The notes: generated by a model not told the origin, from the letters alone. DNA of 12,133 bases from Monoraphidium neglectum (GCF_000611645.1 NW_014011887.1:1-12133), one strand, 5' to 3'; counted from the first letter of the stretch, positions 1 to 9,863 are shown. Made by a program: numbers and translations.

Positions 1-1380
1 GGCCGGGGTTCTGCACCTCCATGTAGGGGCAGGCCATGACGCCGGCGTTGTTGAGAAGGACGTCAATCTCCTTGGGGGAGTCCAGCAGCTGCTTGGCAGC
101 ATCCCTTTTTCAGGGTGATAAGGGCAGAGGGGGGGGTCGCGGCGGGGGGCAGGAGGGGCAAGGTGGGTTGGGTGCCGGCGCCGAAAGGCATGAGCGCGGC
201 GATGAAACAAAGCAGGCGTAGCTTCGAACGCAGTCATCACTGCTGCCGCGTCGCTCGTTTCCTCATGCGACGGTTGCGGTCGCTGAGAGGCACCGTCGCC
301 CTGGCTTCACGCCTCGCTCGAATGCTTTTTCATAGGCAGGTGACGGCTCTAGCGCATCACAACGAGGCCAACGCCCAAGCTGCAGCCACGTGTTTGATCG
401 CCGACCGTCGCGCCGGGGTTTGCATGCGGCGTTGCTACGCGACTCAGCGCTCGTGGTCACCTGACGCTGTCCAGGTCAGACAGGTCCAGCCGCAGCGTGG
501 ACACCTTGGCGCCGGGCACGGCGGCCCTGCGGCGGGCACGGGTCGAAAAGTGTGGATGCACAGGGTGGTGCGAGGGGTCACGGGCTGCTTCGAGAGCGTG
601 GGGGCAGGGGCGCCCGGGCCGGTTCTCTGCAAGCTCGCTCGCCATGGTGCTGCATGGGTGGCCGTTGATTGGCCAAGCAACCTTGGTTTAACGACGCCCG
701 GCCGCGGTGCCTGGGCTACTGCCGGCACCGCCTTGGCCTTCGCCGCCCCGCCCCTGCTTCTGCCAGTCGCTGCCTGCGCAGCCTGGCCACCGTGCCTCTC
801 ACTTGATGCGCTGCGCCGCGGCGGCCGCCTTGTCGTCATTACGGCATGCGAGGGTCACGTCATAGTCCTTTTTGGCCAGGTCCAGGGCCGCCTCGAATCC
901 GATGCCAGTGTTAGCGCCGGTGATGACTATGTGCTTGCCGGCCGCGGCGGCAGCCACGCTGTGGCGTGGATGCGCAAGCGCAGCGAGGGCGGCCGAGCAG
1001 GGTGTGTGTGGCAACTGAGCAACACTCAGCGGCAGCAACGAATGGCGTGCGATAAGACGCGCGACAGCTGCACACAGTAGCAAGATGAGTAAACATGTGC
1101 ATCTGCAATCAAAGCATTTGAACACAGTGATGCTTGATCGAGCGGGCTGCTCCTGCGGGCGCCCTGTGCGCGTCAGCCTGTTCTGTTTGCGAGCAGCAAA
1201 GCAGACGCTGTGGCTGGCGCTGCACGTTGCAAGCCACCCCGCTGGAGCCAGGCACGCCACCCCTGTTGCACGCCAATATTCGACAAATATGCAACGAAAT
1301 AATCGCGGCTCTTCTGACCTCCTCTGCTGCCGTGCTGCCCGGAAAGATCGCGCTGTGCTTGGAGTGTTCAGGGAGCGCAT
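1..1380 (-). CDS. Short-chain dehydrogenase/reductase (SDR), 5' part, four exons, runs off left edge
   Basis: Exons on the minus strand are 1380-1319, 958-803, 526-461 and 104-1; introns are 1318-959, 802-527 and 460-105. All begin GT and end AG, and the phases agree (2, 2, 2). The joined product has 129 residues so far. Residues 1-27 start MRSLNTPSTARSFRAARQQR and run into an Ala stretch; this Arg/Ser/Ala-rich, acid-free leader looks like a chloroplast or mitochondrial targeting peptide (inference). Next come strand KHIVIT and the cofactor motif TGANTGIG (residues 34-41), then LACRN after the second strand; an Arg there usually goes with NADP(H). DLSDLDSVR follows, then the structural motif LLNNAG (111-116). 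Order and spacing fit classical SDRs of the retinol-dehydrogenase/WWOX-like group. The catalytic Tyr-x3-Lys lies beyond the left edge, so the substrate cannot be read. The start has A at -3. Exon 1 is the least certain part: its donor is GTCAGA, but phase and product fit well. The acceptor at 105 is preceded by A-rich sequence, with a pyrimidine tract further upstream. Confidence 0.82.
129..172 (+). other. G-quadruplex motif in SDR intron 3
   Basis: Runs of 8, 6, 4, 3 and 3 G are separated by loops of 2 to 7 nt on the plus strand. This is the template strand of the SDR gene, so the pre-mRNA carries the C-rich complement, which also serves as the pyrimidine-rich tract before the acceptor at 105. 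The motif is plain in the sequence; folding in the cell is inference. Confidence 0.5.
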
Positions 1381-2484
1381 CTTGCTGGTGTGTGGTGGAT
1401 TGGAAGCTTTGGTTCAAATATTATCACAATAATTAAGGCCGCGCTAGCAGAGCTTGCCGCCTCCGCGGTCACCTCGCTCTTGACCCGTGCACCTCGGAGT
1501 TTGGCGCATGAGGAGTTTGCGCAAAGCGGCTGCCCTAGAGCCGCCCTCCTGCATACGAAACGTCAGCCAAGGAAGAACGCAGCTGTGACAACCTCCTAAT
1601 TGCCCTAGGCCGCCATGCGCCTGTGCGAGTGGTGCGCCCTGGTCAACGGCGCAGACGGGCTGGCAACACGATTCACGTCGACTAGGCAGGGCTTGGTTGA
1701 GGTTCACCGTGACCCCAGCCAGCGCAGGCCTATGCATGTGCTTGCGATTGTCAAGCCCGGTGTTCAGTGACGCCAAGCTTGCACAGCAGTCGCCTGCGCT
1801 TTATCAATGACGTTACCTTAGTCAGTGGTGGGCACGCTGTACTTGAGGGCAGCATGTCCGACTGAGCCCCGCATTTTTCTTGGTCAGCAAGAGCGGTTTC
1901 TGACTGGGTACCTGCACATGCCCTGGCGTGGATTGCAGCACGCCCACCTGCAGCTGCCCTTGAACCGGCCAGCTGCGTGCGATAGACAGCACCAGCACCC
2001 TTGTTGCTCTTGCAGATGCGAGCTCGGGCGCCGCCCCGCTGTCAGATTGACGTTGTACGGGGTGCTCGTCTCAACATCATGCAGACGGCAAAAGCGCACC
2101 GGTTGCCTGGATCAAGGGCATGTTGGGTGGTGTCCTCGTGTCGTCACCTGCTGGACACCAGGCTAGGGGGTCACCTTGACCGTGGTTGACGGGTGGGATG
2201 CAGCAGGGCATGGGGCTTGAATGGTGGGAAGGCAACATGCTGGAATTGTTTTTGGATACTGGCAGGCTTGTTGTGGCGGTTGCAGGGCCCTGCCGCACCG
2301 AAGTCGCTGGTGTTCAACGCTGAACAGCGGCTGCTGTGCATCTGGTGTACGGGTGTAGTTTTGGACAAGGTGGTGCGCAGCCCTGTTTTCCGCGCTGTGT
2401 GTGAAGAATTATTGTACAGAATTTCGAGCGTTCGCACGCACCCGAAGCACGGACAAAAGTCGACCATCGACCGACCAGCCGTAG
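1381..2484. other. Region without a confident gene
   Basis: This lies between the SDR start (minus strand) and the tentative small secreted-protein gene (plus strand), so it should hold both 5' regions. Base composition is more mixed than in the exons. A 51-codon ORF at 1615-1770 has a good start context (GCCGCCATGC). A second open stretch at about 2290-2450 reads like protein but has no recognisable family and no matching splice partners. No TATA box, tRNA or transposon end was recognised. Confidence 0.4.
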
Positions 2485-3661
2485 ATGGCGCGGTCAGTAG
2501 TGTCTTCATCGAGCCGTCTGGTTTCTATAGCTGTGCTTCTGGCGGTCCTTGCGGGTGAGAGCAGGGGGCACTGTTCAGAGGGCGGCGCTTGCAACATTAC
2601 CCCATGCACGGCCCCGCTGTGGAGAATCTCCGTCGCACCCCAATGAAGATTGGTCGGTGGCCTAAGAGCCAGCAATAAATTGCACAAAAGCAAAGATCGG
2701 TCACTAACACAGGGCAACCGCACAGCATGGCGCCTCAGCAGCCAGGGCTCACATCTCTGTGCTGTGACATGCGCTGCACCATGCACGCGAAGTGGAAAAA
2801 AACACGTTCGGAAAGCAGCACAAGGACATGCGTTGGGATTAGGGATCAGACCAGTGAAACACCCTCTACGTATCTTAACCTTCACTGCTCTGCAGCGCTT
2901 GCCCCTCCTCCCTCTATCTCTCGCTTATTCCAACTGCCCCCGTCGCCGTCTTGTCATCCCTGCACAGCCAAACATGCACGTGCTTGCCAGTCGCGCCCCT
3001 CCCTGCTTTCAACACACTGCTGCTGAAAATGGTCCGTACCAAACAAGGCTGCTGGCACGGCATTCAACCTGATGCAGCAGCACGCGGAGCGCCGCCATAG
3101 CAGCGGCGCCACACCTGACTGTCTGCCAACCTTGCGTGTCCCCCATACATTTTGTGCTAGGCTTTGGTGCTGCTTGGTCAGCCCTGGAGGGCGCACGGGA
3201 CGTGAGAGCCATACCAGCGGAGGACAAAGCCGCCCTGGAGTGGGACCCGATGAACAAGCTGAAGCAATTTCTGAATCAGTGAGTGCTCACAATGGCTCCT
3301 GAGCACAGCAGCTGCGTGCTGCAGTCTGCGCGAGCGAGGCGCCCGCCTGTCCTGCGATGTTGGTTGGTCGGGGCAGCAATACATTATGGCTGATGGCCCG
3401 TACTGATTCCCCTGCCTTCGTCACCGCACCGCAGCACCACAAACATCTCAGCCGCACTGCCAACTTCGGTCGTGTGGCCGGCTATGGAGCACTTATCGCT
3501 GGACGGTGATGCCCTTCAACGGCAACCTGCTAGGGACGAGCGTGCCGGATACAGGCAGGAACGCCGCCGAGGTGTGCGGCGGCTTGCCGGGCATGCAGCA
3601 GGTCCTGGTGATCATTTGTTGCCAGGACGGTTTTCTTGAATGTTGGTGCCAAAAAAGTTAA
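2485..3661 (+). CDS. Tentative small secreted protein, possibly PAN/apple-like
   Basis: Exon 1 (2485-2554) codes for a short basic/Ser-rich start and a hydrophobic core (SIAVLLAVLA), a textbook signal peptide, and ends at a strong GTGAGA donor in phase 1. The next fitting exon is 3161-3278, after the acceptor TTTTGTGCTAG, and starts in the matching phase; it adds GFGAAWSALEGARDVRAIP and KAALEWDPMNKLKQFLN, then ends at GTGAGT. The third exon is ambiguous. The best acceptor, with a long pyrimidine tract, gives 3435-3639 and a 130-residue protein with an Arg-rich end. A weaker acceptor at 3489 gives 3490-3661 and 119 residues; this frame contains YRWTVMPFNGNLLGTSVP, NAAEVCGGLPG and ECWC, which recalls PAN/apple-like domains of green algal secreted proteins but lacks some expected Cys. 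A frameshifted pseudogene is possible. The signal-peptide exon is the firmest part. Confidence 0.4.
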
Positions 3662-4866
3662 AATCACTGCCTTCGTACTGGCGCGGCCACTAAATAAGCA
3701 AGCCGCATTCCGCTAAAAAACCCTAGCAGCAGACTCTCTCACCTGTTTGCGCTTCACGTCACCCAATCACACTCATCAGCTGTGCCGTTTTTACCACTGT
3801 CCACTCAAATTGGAAAAGGGACGCACTCGACAGGTCCACGATGCTTGCGCTATGCGCCTGTCAATGACGGAGTTCAACAACATCGCACAGTTTGTGCAAC
3901 CCAGCTACTGACCAGAAATGTATGGACAGGCTTGTGCCATTCACTTTTTTTGTAGGGAACAAGGGTCCCCAGTTCTGATTTGCAAAATTATCAAAGACTA
4001 TCGCCACCTTGATCGTGTAGAGCTTACTTCACATGACATACGCCCACACAGCAGGGCCAGACCATGTGACATGGCTGGTATGCCGGTATAAATCGCCACG
4101 GGTGTTTTTCTGGCGGGATTGTGAGCTGGTGTCCCAAGTCGTGTCCCAACATGATGGTGACCACATACCGTACCTTGAAAAAAGCCTGTTTGGGCATCCC
4201 TACACATACATCTGCTGATTGAGAACTGAGTGGACCCCAAGTCAAACGGATGAGTCAATAAATGTCTGCACAATGCCGCCGCACCAGTGCCTGTGATTTG
4301 ATCTCGCCCCACACCGGCGTGTCGCCCGCTCCAAACTGCATTTGTCAGATCTGACATGCTTAAGTTGCCATCCTTCATGAGCTCCCAAGCCAGCAGCAAT
4401 CGTGTCTCGTAATAATTATCGGAGCCTGTCGCCAAGGCTGGCATTTTACATCGACGCTGCTGCTGCATCTCGATGTGGAGGCTTCAGTCACGAATTATGA
4501 TGGCCCAGCATTACCGGTGTGTGCTTCATCAGAGCTGATTCCACCATGGTAGGAAGTGCCAGAGACCAGAAAATTTCAGGTGAATACTGTACTCAAGAGA
4601 CGTCGTGATGTGTTCCTTGTCACCTGTCAGCAGGCACACATGCACTCACCCGTTCACAAGTCGGCGTTTACCTGCATTTGAAGGTGGCGTTCAGTCCCCA
4701 TGTATGTGATTTTTTGAATCAAGTCTAGTATTGATTTACAGCTTCGTCACCCGCGCTTTGTTGGACAGCAGACGAAGCAAGTACTGTGAACCCCCTGGAC
4801 GGGCTTGCCACGCGCAGAAAGCACTGTACATGAAACGAACAGTGGTTGTTAGGCGTTGACCGCGCC
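3662..4866. other. Region without a confident gene; upstream of the secreted-protein gene
   Basis: Lower GC than the flanking exons, with A- and T-rich patches (for example near 3651-3660, 3711-3720 and 3945-3955). A TATAAAT word lies at 4087-4093, but it is about 770 nt before the next start codon and no exon follows at a usual distance. Open frames in both directions (for example 3998-4468, minus) show no family signal. The last 200 nt should hold the promoter and 5' untranslated region of the gene at 4867; no clear element was seen. Confidence 0.4.
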
Positions 4867-7800
4867 ATGCCGCGGCACGTGCTGGCCGTCGTGCTGGTGC
4901 TAGTGGCGCTCCGGGCGCAAGCACCAGCAGCACTGTCGCAGTGCATGTCAGAGCAACCTGCGTGGTGAGGCATGCGGGTGGGGGACGCTTGGCAACTGCA
5001 GCATGCGCAGCTGCATTTCTCCTTGCAGCGTGCGCATCTCCATTTGTTGTGGCACAGCTGCTCCACAGCACCACCTGGAAGGAAGAGCTGGCAGCTGCAG
5101 GCAGCTGCACCCATGAATTTGACTCACTGCTTCCCTCGACCCGTCAATCGCAGCATATGGCCGCCGCCAGTAAGCAGCGCTGTGCCAAACGCAGCAGCCA
5201 TACCAGCGCAGCCTGCTGCACCGCCCACAGGGCCACTCCTGCCCATGACCACCGCCCCAGCTGCGCCAGCGGCATCTACAACGCCGCAGCAGGCCGCCAC
5301 TCCGGCGCCGCTGCCATCCGCCGCACAGCGCGCCGTGCCGGGCCCCGCCCCGCTGACCCGCACCGCGCTGCCTCTTTACACCTCCTCGGCCCCCGCCGCG
5401 GCCGCCGCTGCCGCCAATGGGACGGCCGCGAGGCGGCGGCGGCGCCGGCGGCAGCGCCGCCAGGCATCTCCCTCGCCGTCGCCGGCTTTCTTAGCTCGCC
5501 CACAGCAGCTGCAGCAGCTGCAGCCTGTGGGCTACAGCACTGCAAAGGAACGCGCGGAGGTGGTCTCAGCAGGCTCGTTGCAGCTGCCGCAGCGCGTCCA
5601 GGCCGCGAGCCCCACACCGACGCTGCCGCAAGCGCAGCAGCAGGCGGTCTTTGAGCGCCTCAGCTCGATGCTGGGCGGGCAGGTGCGGGGGCAGGCAGGC
5701 GCGGGGGCTGGCAGCAGCAGCGGGGACGAGCACGCACAGGCGCGGGCGGAGGGCGGGGACCTGGGGCGGCGGCGGCGGCACCGCCGCCTTAGTGCGCGGA
5801 CGCTCAAGCAGGCCCCAGCTGGCCGCGGGCCGCCGCCCGACCTGGCGCAGCTGCTGCTGGCCCTGACCGCCCCTCCGGTCACCACCGCCAGCCAGCAGCA
5901 GGCGGTTCCACCGCCCATCAACATCGCGCAGCCGCGGCCGCCGGGCGACGCCGGCGGCGGCGCGGCGCTCAGCACGGGCGGCGCCGTGGCCGCGGGTGCG
6001 CGCAACGCGGCGGTGGTCAACGTGGTGCGCGCAGAGCATGGCGTGGTGAACCCGGTCAATGACGTCACCGTGCTCAACCCGCGCGGGCAGCCGCAGGGTC
6101 AGATTCTGCAGCAGCAGCTGACCTCGATTGAAAACGACGCCCTCTCCGTCGGCATCGACGTCGCGCGCGGCGGCGTAGTCGGCGAGATCACTTCGCCGGT
6201 CATGCCGCCGCCTTTGACCGGGCGCAACCTGGTCAACGTCTGGGACTGCGGGCGGCTGGTGCAGCAAAGCTACTACGGGTGCTCAGACGGATCGTGCTGG
6301 GCGTCCAAGCCTTGGCGGTGGAACCCTGGTGGGTGCCTGGCTGGCGCACGGCTTGGCGGCGAAAGTCTGTGGACTATCCTTCCTTGCGGTGGAGCATGTG
6401 ACCGCGCCAGCAATGTGGGCTGGAAGCCAGAAGGCGTCAGGTCCAGCAGGGTGTCTACTGGCTGCCGGCGTTCTCGAGTGCGTGCTGTGTTCTGGGGCGG
6501 GGAATTCCGCAAGCCGCCTGCTGGGCGCCCAGGCCTTGGCTTCGTGCCGCTTGCTCTGGTTCACGGCCCACATCTGACTGAACCCCTTGCTACCCCTTTT
6601 GGCTCACTGCTTGCAGTGCAATGTGGCTCTTGGCAGAACTACCCCGCCCGCGTCCTCAACACATTCGTGGAAGGCTCGCCGCCCTCCCGCGTCCGCGTCA
6701 TCTCAAACCCGCGCAACTGGGGTGGCCAAGAGCTGCTGGATGATGTCACCATGACATCAGAATATTCGTTGCTACCGGACGCTTTGGCGATGACTTATTC
6801 GATGACGTATACCGGCGCCACTCCTCAGCCGCTGAAGACGCAGGAGGTGCCGGCGTTTTTCGTCGACAGGCGCCTGAGCGTGCTTGTGTTTTACGAAGGG
6901 GCAAAACCTTGGACGGGCGATACGCCTAGATTTGTGATGCCTGGCGGGAACAACAACTACTTCACACCCACAGAGAGGTGCGGCACTGTGTGGCGGGCTG
7001 TTTTGAAAAACAGTATGCTGGGCGTGGACGGCGCTGCCGTGGGCACAACGGCGAGGAGCGAGCTGCCAAAATCGCACAGCATTCGCGTGCGATCTGCAAT
7101 CATCATTTCTACAGCTGAGCACTCAACCCAATGATTGCCGCCAAATCTTATTTGTCTGCACACATGCCAGGTGGGGCGCTTACGTGGACCCTGTCACAGG
7201 TTATGGCATTGGCGTGTTTTCGCCCAGCTCTTCAGGCCTGGTCGCGTGAGTGGTCACATGGGGCTGACGGGCAGTGTATAGGCGGTTGTCTGACAAACAT
7301 GCATCAGCACCCTCGGATGCACACACTGCTTTTTACGCGTGCATCCCTCCATACATATGCACACACATGCATCCATGCGTGCAAGTGCACAAATGTATGA
7401 AAACAAAAATGCAACACCACCAACTCGCCACCGCCAATCCACAGGTACCGTGTAGGTCCCGACAACAGCACCCGCGTCAGCGACACATCGTACCTCGCCC
7501 CCACAGCACAATACGCGATCCAGCCCGGGTCCACGTTCACCTACAACGCGTACATCGCGGTTGGGACAGTGACAACGATGCGCCGCACCTTTGCTCGCCT
7601 CGCGGCAGCGGCAGGGCTGGTTCCGGTCGCCGGCGGCGCGGCCGCGCAGCGTGCTGCGTCCGCGCGCGCCGCGGCGCCCGTTTCGCCTGCGTCCCTGGCC
7701 GCAGCGGCTGCACGGGGGCCGCCAGGTGGTACCAAGGCGCTGCCGTCGCAGGCGACGCCTCCACTGGGGCCGCCGCAGATTTCATTGCCCCAACCGGGCC

Positions 7801-8189
7801 CGTCACAGACCAGTGTCGTCCGCCCGGGTGGGACGACCCCGCGCCCGGCTGCGGCTGTCATCCTTAACAGCACGCTTGTGCCTGTGCTGCCCAGCAGCCT
7901 CAAGCCATCGGCGCCGCCGGCTGGGGCAACCCTGGCCCCGCTTGATCCTGCCGCCCTTGCCGCGGCCGCCCGTCAGGGCGGTTCCGCCAGCCTGCAGCCC
8001 ACCCCCACAGCTGCCAGCAAGCCACCAGCTGCGGCGGTCGGTGCCAGGCCGGCACCGCCGTCGAGTCCTGCGCACCTTGCGCCAGCGGCAAGGTTCCAGA
8101 GGCTCAGCAGGAATAACTCGCAGCACGCAGCGGCGCGCGCAGCTCAAGCCCGGCCTGCGGGCTTCCTGCCAGGCTGGTGGCTCGGCTGA
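4867..8189 (+). CDS. Secreted protein with mutarotase-like-family domain and low-complexity flanks, complete, five exons
   Basis: Exons are 4867-4964, 5154-6328, 6617-6977, 7171-7245 and 7445-8189. All introns are GT-AG and the joined frame closes exactly: 818 codons with the stop, 817 residues. Residues 1-19 form a signal peptide with core VLAVVLVLVAL and a likely cut after AQA, so the protein probably enters the secretory pathway. Residues 33-355 are Pro/Ala/Gln-rich with Arg clusters at 126-135 and 238-244. A compact domain spans about 358-620: NLVNVWDCGRLVQQSYYG (391-408), WNP (422-424), QEVPAFF (500-506), WGAYVDPVTGYGIGVFSP (546-563) and SYLAP (585-589). From memory, these blocks match in order a family of uncharacterised secreted bacterial and eukaryotic proteins, perhaps with a galactose-mutarotase-like beta-sandwich. 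Activity is unknown; a carbohydrate-related role is only inference. The tail (about 621-817) is Ala/Pro-rich with N-glycosylation sequons. A cell-wall or extracellular matrix location would fit. The start was chosen for its signal peptide and the GTGAGG donor in the right phase. Confidence 0.8.
6329..6616 (+). other. Intron 2 of the secreted-protein gene: 288 nt, in frame, stop-free
   Basis: Donor CCTG|GTGGGT, acceptor CTTGCAG|TG. The length is exactly 96 codons, and the reading frame stays open through it. It is called an intron because removing it joins WNP to VQCGSWQ, which matches the family pattern, and because its translation is Cys/Gly/Arg-rich and unlike the domain. Confidence 0.7.
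7338..7390. repeat. Degenerate CA/CATG-rich tract in intron 4 of the secreted-protein gene
   Basis: Mixed CATACATATGCACACACATGCATCC-type sequence between exons 4 and 5. It is an impure microsatellite of the kind seen in other introns of this window. Confidence 0.5.
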
Positions 8190-8579
8190 GCCTGCAAGGA
8201 CGGCGCTCTCCCACAGTTGGTACCTCACGCTTGCAGCTAGCTTGTGCGTGGTCGAGAAACCATCCGTGCTTTGATTACCCCATCCACCTTGATTGGACGG
8301 GTGTCATCCTGACTTTGTTTGGGCGATCGGCTAACAATGATCATTCTTACCAGCAGGCCTTGCTTGGAGCCACTGCTCCCGCCCTTCATTGTAGCTGAGC
8401 CCGGTACATAGACTTGCAGGAGGACTTCAACCACACGTCACTTCCCAGCCACTGCAAACCCGCTCCCACACCCAAGGTGCGTGCCGAGCACACACCGCCA
8501 TTGCTGCTGCGCGGCTGCCCTGCCCGTGCATTTTTGTTGCCTTTCATAAATGCAACTTCCAGCATCCTGAATTCATTCA

Positions 8580-8830
8580 TGCGTGCAGCTGCAAAGGCGC
8601 ATGGCTGTTGCGCGTTGCGTACCAATTCCGGCCCAGCTGTTGCCGCATGGCCACAGCGTTTGTGTTTGGTGCGCCAGCAAGCATGCGCATGCCGCATTTC
8701 CGGCCGCGTGTTTGCGTGACGCAACACCAGCTGCATGTTTGCATGATGCGCTGAAGCATGTGCGCAGGGCGCGCTGGCGGAAGCATGTTTGCAGTGCGGC
8801 CAGAAGCTTCTCTGTACGGCGCCCGGGATG
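8580..8830. repeat. Cluster of degenerate GCATG/TTTGC words
   Basis: Related segments include CGCGTGTTTGCGTGACGC (about 8706), GCATGTTTGCATGATGC (about 8734) and GCATGTTTGCAGTGCGG (about 8784), plus the 12-bp palindrome GCATGCGCATGC at 8682-8693. Spacing is irregular, so this is not a clean tandem array. Confidence 0.35.
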
Positions 8831-9190
8831 CGCGTAGGCAGCGCAGATGGCGCATGCACACCCCCGCTGGGCTTGGGTGCGAGCCGGCCCTTCAGTCTTC
8901 TGGCTTGCCAATGCCATGGGGGTTGCATCATTGCGAAATGTATGCATGTGACTTGAATCATCATCTCCTGCCAGCGAGGTTCTGGCGGACGTGCAATTGT
9001 TTCAAACTTGGTGTTTAGCTGGGGATGCCCTTGCACAGGCCAAAAAAATGCCTGTTACATGTGCGGGTGGCATCAAGTAATCGAGGCGGCCGGTTGTGAT
9101 ATCATACCCGGGCACACTAGGAGGGCCAGCTGTGAGGGTTGCGTGTGGGGTCGCAGCGTATGGGGTGGCCAGCCCACCAGTCATTCATAT

Positions 9191-9212
9191 CAGAGCACTA
9201 GAGAGTGCTCTG
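9191..9212. other. Perfect 9-bp hairpin with 4-nt loop
   Basis: CAGAGCACT, loop AGAG, AGTGCTCTG. All nine pairs are Watson-Crick. It lies about 1 kb after the stop of the secreted-protein gene and 350 nt before the proline dehydrogenase start. There is no U-run after it, and a bacterial-type terminator would make no sense here. Function unknown. Confidence 0.5.
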
Positions 9213-9432
9213 TGGGTGCCAACATGTTGCATTGCCACCTGCACCGTCCTGCTAACATCAATAGACGACGATGTGTCGTTTTGAAATGCAGGGAAACGTG
9301 CTAGCAATGGTGACAGGCATCGCCTTGAGTCGAAACGGCTTGTTCGTTGCTGGTGGTGCGCTGCCACATGGCCCGCCAAACTTCACTGAACAGCTCAGCA
9401 GTTCCTGACACATGTCGCACGACACCAGCTCG

Positions 9433-9437
9433 TGTAA
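9433..9437 (+). promoter_or_regulatory. Candidate TGTAA polyadenylation signal
   Basis: TGTAA is the usual polyadenylation signal of chlorophyte nuclear genes. This was the only plus-strand copy noticed between the stop at 8189 and the next gene at 9564. If used, it implies a 3' untranslated region of about 1.25 kb and leaves little more than 100 nt before the proline dehydrogenase start. Confidence 0.35.
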
Positions 9438-9563
9438 ACTCGTCACATGTCTCGTACGCTTACAAAATTTGTATACGTATCGATCATACCTCACTTTGCG
9501 CGCGCCCAAAGCGCGATCTAAACAGTTCCGACCTCCCCTTGCTGTGTGTAGAGGGTTCATATT

Positions 9564-9863
9564 ATGAACTTAGCGGGCTTGGCGCCGCGTATGCTGCAGC
9601 CATGGCTGCTGCAAGCAGCGGCGGCGCCAACCCTCGCCGCGCTCTCAGCTGCGCGTCACTGCCAGGTTGGGCTTGTTTTGCAGCATCTGAAAGGCCGACG
9701 CGCGTCACATTTGTTAGACCCCAAGGGCATGCATGACCCGGTGCCGTTTCCTGGTTGCAACCTTCATACCACACCTCCCATGCTGACTCGCAAAAGGGCT
9801 TCGGTCCCCAGGGAATGTCAACCCAGGCCGCAACTGGCTCCACTGCAGCACCCGCCACCAGCA

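Larger units (their letters stand above)
8190..9563. other. Probable 3' untranslated and intergenic region, no gene seen
   Basis: This follows the stop of the secreted-protein gene and precedes the proline dehydrogenase start, both on the plus strand. It contains degenerate GCATG/TTTGC repeats (about 8580-8830), a perfect hairpin (9191-9212) and a TGTAA word (9433-9437). Open frames on either strand show no domain, signal peptide or phase-matched exon chain. Confidence 0.5.

Noticed and set aside
115..1080. 321-codon open frame on the plus strand
   Set aside because: It begins at GTG, lies opposite three SDR exons and their introns, and has no domain; the minus-strand reading has clear family motifs and splice sites.
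3718..3726. AAACCCTAG, similar to plant-type telomere sequence
   Set aside because: A single unit with no tandem copies; chance is enough to explain it.
4087..4093. TATAAAT as promoter of the secreted-protein gene
   Set aside because: It is about 770 nt before the start codon and no 5' exon was found that would bridge the gap.
3998..4468. 156-codon minus-strand open frame
   Set aside because: No family resemblance, no signal peptide and no matching exon neighbours; its composition looks random.
5532..6267. Long minus-strand open frames (181 and 233 codons) opposite exon 2 of the secreted-protein gene
   Set aside because: These are antisense shadows of GC-rich coding DNA. They are rich in Arg/Ala/Cys, have no motifs, and overlap the supported plus-strand exon.
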